DNA from: Allorhizobium sonneratiae
GTDB lineage: Bacteria > Pseudomonadota > Alphaproteobacteria > Rhizobiales > Rhizobiaceae
Reading direction: 5' to 3'
Assembly (NCBI RefSeq): GCF_023700755.1
Contig: NZ_JAMKOJ010000003.1
Span: 248,001-312,000 of the forward strand
Length of the DNA: 64,000 nucleotides
A model generated the notes under the pieces. The model saw only the letters and a program-made list of their open reading frames with translations. It was not told the origin of the DNA and searched no databases. Below, piece by piece: positions 63,410 through 64,000 of this stretch. A program made the position numbers and the translations under genes. Within the stretch, counting starts at the first letter, position 1. Every line of letters begins with the position of its first letter.

Positions 63410-64000
63410 ATGACGAGACGTGTCAGCGGTCCCGTTTTCTGGCGGCAGGTGCTGTTCGGCATCGGTATGCTGGCTGTTCTGGTCTTCTTTCTCCTGACCT
63501 TTAGTTCCATTCTTCTGCCCTTCGTGGCGGGCATGGCGCTTGCCTATTTCCTTGATCCGGTGGCTGACCGGCTGGAGAAGATCGGCCTGTCGCGGATGAT
63601 GGCGACGACGCTCATTCTTGTCTCTTTCGTTGTGGTTTTCGCCCTATCGCTGATGCTGATCATTCCGGTGCTGATCGGTCAGCTCAACGACCTTATCCAT
63701 AACATACCGGATTATGTCAGCCAGCTGCAGGGCAAGCTCTCCCATTCCGACGCTGCCTGGGTGCCGGGCTGGCTTAACAGCCAGATCAGCAGCCAGATGG
63801 CGGCGATGAAGGATAATTTTTCCAAATATCTGACGGAAGGCGCGGGCTTTCTCGGCACGCTTCTGTCGCAGTTGTGGAATTCCGGCAAGGCGCTGCTCGA
63901 CATCATCTCGCTTCTGGTGGTGACACCGGTCGTTGCCTTTTACCTGCTGCTCGACTGGGACCGGATGATCGCGAAGCTGGACAGCCTCATCCCGCGCAAT
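63410..64000 (+). CDS. AI-2E family transporter (PerM-like), N-terminal part
   Basis: The first 197 codons of an inner-membrane protein of the AI-2 exporter/PerM family; the rest lies beyond the window. Two early helices (about residues 14-55) include LPFVAGMALAYFLDPVADRL, the family signature, followed by a helix at 60-85, a long soluble segment (about 90-165) and a helix near 170-190. GAGAGG lies before the ATG. In rhizobia it commonly stands divergent from purM. Confidence 0.9.
   Translation, partial: MTRRVSGPVFWRQVLFGIGMLAVLVFFLLTFSSILLPFVAGMALAYFLDPVADRLEKIGLSRMMATTLILVSFVVVFALSLMLIIPVLIGQLNDLIHNIPDYVSQLQGKLSHSDAAWVPGWLNSQISSQMAAMKDNFSKYLTEGAGFLGTLLSQLWNSGKALLDIISLLVVTPVVAFYLLLDWDRMIAKLDSLIPRN

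Noticed and set aside
1-64000. CRISPR array, prophage, insertion sequence, tRNA or rRNA
   Set aside because: No regular direct-repeat/spacer array, transposase, integrase or cloverleaf was seen. The tandem copies at 38441-38584 have near-identical spacers and are palindromic intergenic repeats, not CRISPR.

Overview
The window reads as core chromosome of an alphaproteobacterium of the order Hyphomicrobiales, most likely Rhizobiaceae (Agrobacterium/Allorhizobium/Rhizobium-like). The grounds are GC-rich coding sequence, rhizobial gene neighbourhoods (radA-cvpA-purF; rpsF-rpsR-DUF2232-rplI; fabD-fabG-acpP-fabF-mltG-yicC-gmk; rsmA-pdxA-surA-lptD-lptG-lptF-pepA-holC; moaE-moaD-pgsA-uvrC; purN-purM), a Blh/BigR sulfide-response operon, an Omp25/RopB-type barrel and bipartite intergenic repeats resembling Rhizobium RIME elements. 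No tRNA, rRNA, CRISPR array, prophage or insertion sequence was recognised.

Layout. 1-2.8 kb: purF (cut by the window edge), cvpA and radA on the minus strand. 2.9-10.1 kb: an accessory block between radA and dnaB. It holds a small GH18-like protein with a divergent AraC regulator, a GntR-controlled polar amino-acid ABC transporter lacking its ATPase gene, and an AT-rich islet with a frameshifted LysR gene, a small ORF and an EamA exporter. 10.3-15.2 kb: dnaB, then a complete iron-siderophore-type ABC operon. 15.4-20.4 kb: rplI, a DUF2232 membrane protein, rpsR and rpsF with a structured leader, an RTX-like protein and an aldo/keto reductase. 20.6-27.6 kb: fatty-acid synthesis genes, mltG, yicC and gmk. 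28-29.4 kb: a soluble globin-domain chemoreceptor. 29.5-40.7 kb: rsmA, pdxA, surA, the lipopolysaccharide export genes lptD/G/F, a PAP2 phosphatase, pepA and holC. 40.7-48.1 kb: a lipoprotein polysaccharide deacetylase, an ABC-F ATPase, DinB, a glutathione transferase, ndk, a lipoprotein, a CGNR regulator and a lone LivH-type permease. 48.2-57.9 kb: moaE, moaD, pgsA, uvrC, an SDR, an outer-membrane barrel, a second glutathione transferase, rlmJ, a molybdopterin oxidoreductase and a NudK-like hydrolase. 58-61.3 kb: blh-bigR-yeeE-yeeE-tauE behind a perfect palindromic operator. 61.3-64 kb: purN, purM and the start of an AI-2E family permease.

How the genes work together. Much of the window serves envelope building: acyl chains from FabD/FabG/AcpP/FabF, phospholipid from PgsA, peptidoglycan trimming by MltG, and LPS delivery by LptD/F/G with SurA as chaperone. 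Regulated accessory modules lie between these blocks: iron uptake with a possible RirA-type IRO box, sulfide/persulfide detoxification under BigR, and amino-acid uptake under a GntR repressor.

The strongest structure not explained by genes is the repeat content. There are four full and one half RIME-like elements, a second family built on a GAAAAGTGTGAA-CGGTTTTC core (including three tandem copies), and a third hairpin element of about 54 bp. Two genes, moaE and the CGNR regulator, end inside such repeats. I found no clear candidate for a wholly new defence or mobile system. The less ordinary items are the chemoreceptor globin domain that seems to lack the heme-ligating histidine, the GH18-like/AraC pair, the ATPase-less transporter, and the accessory block lying where I would expect alr.
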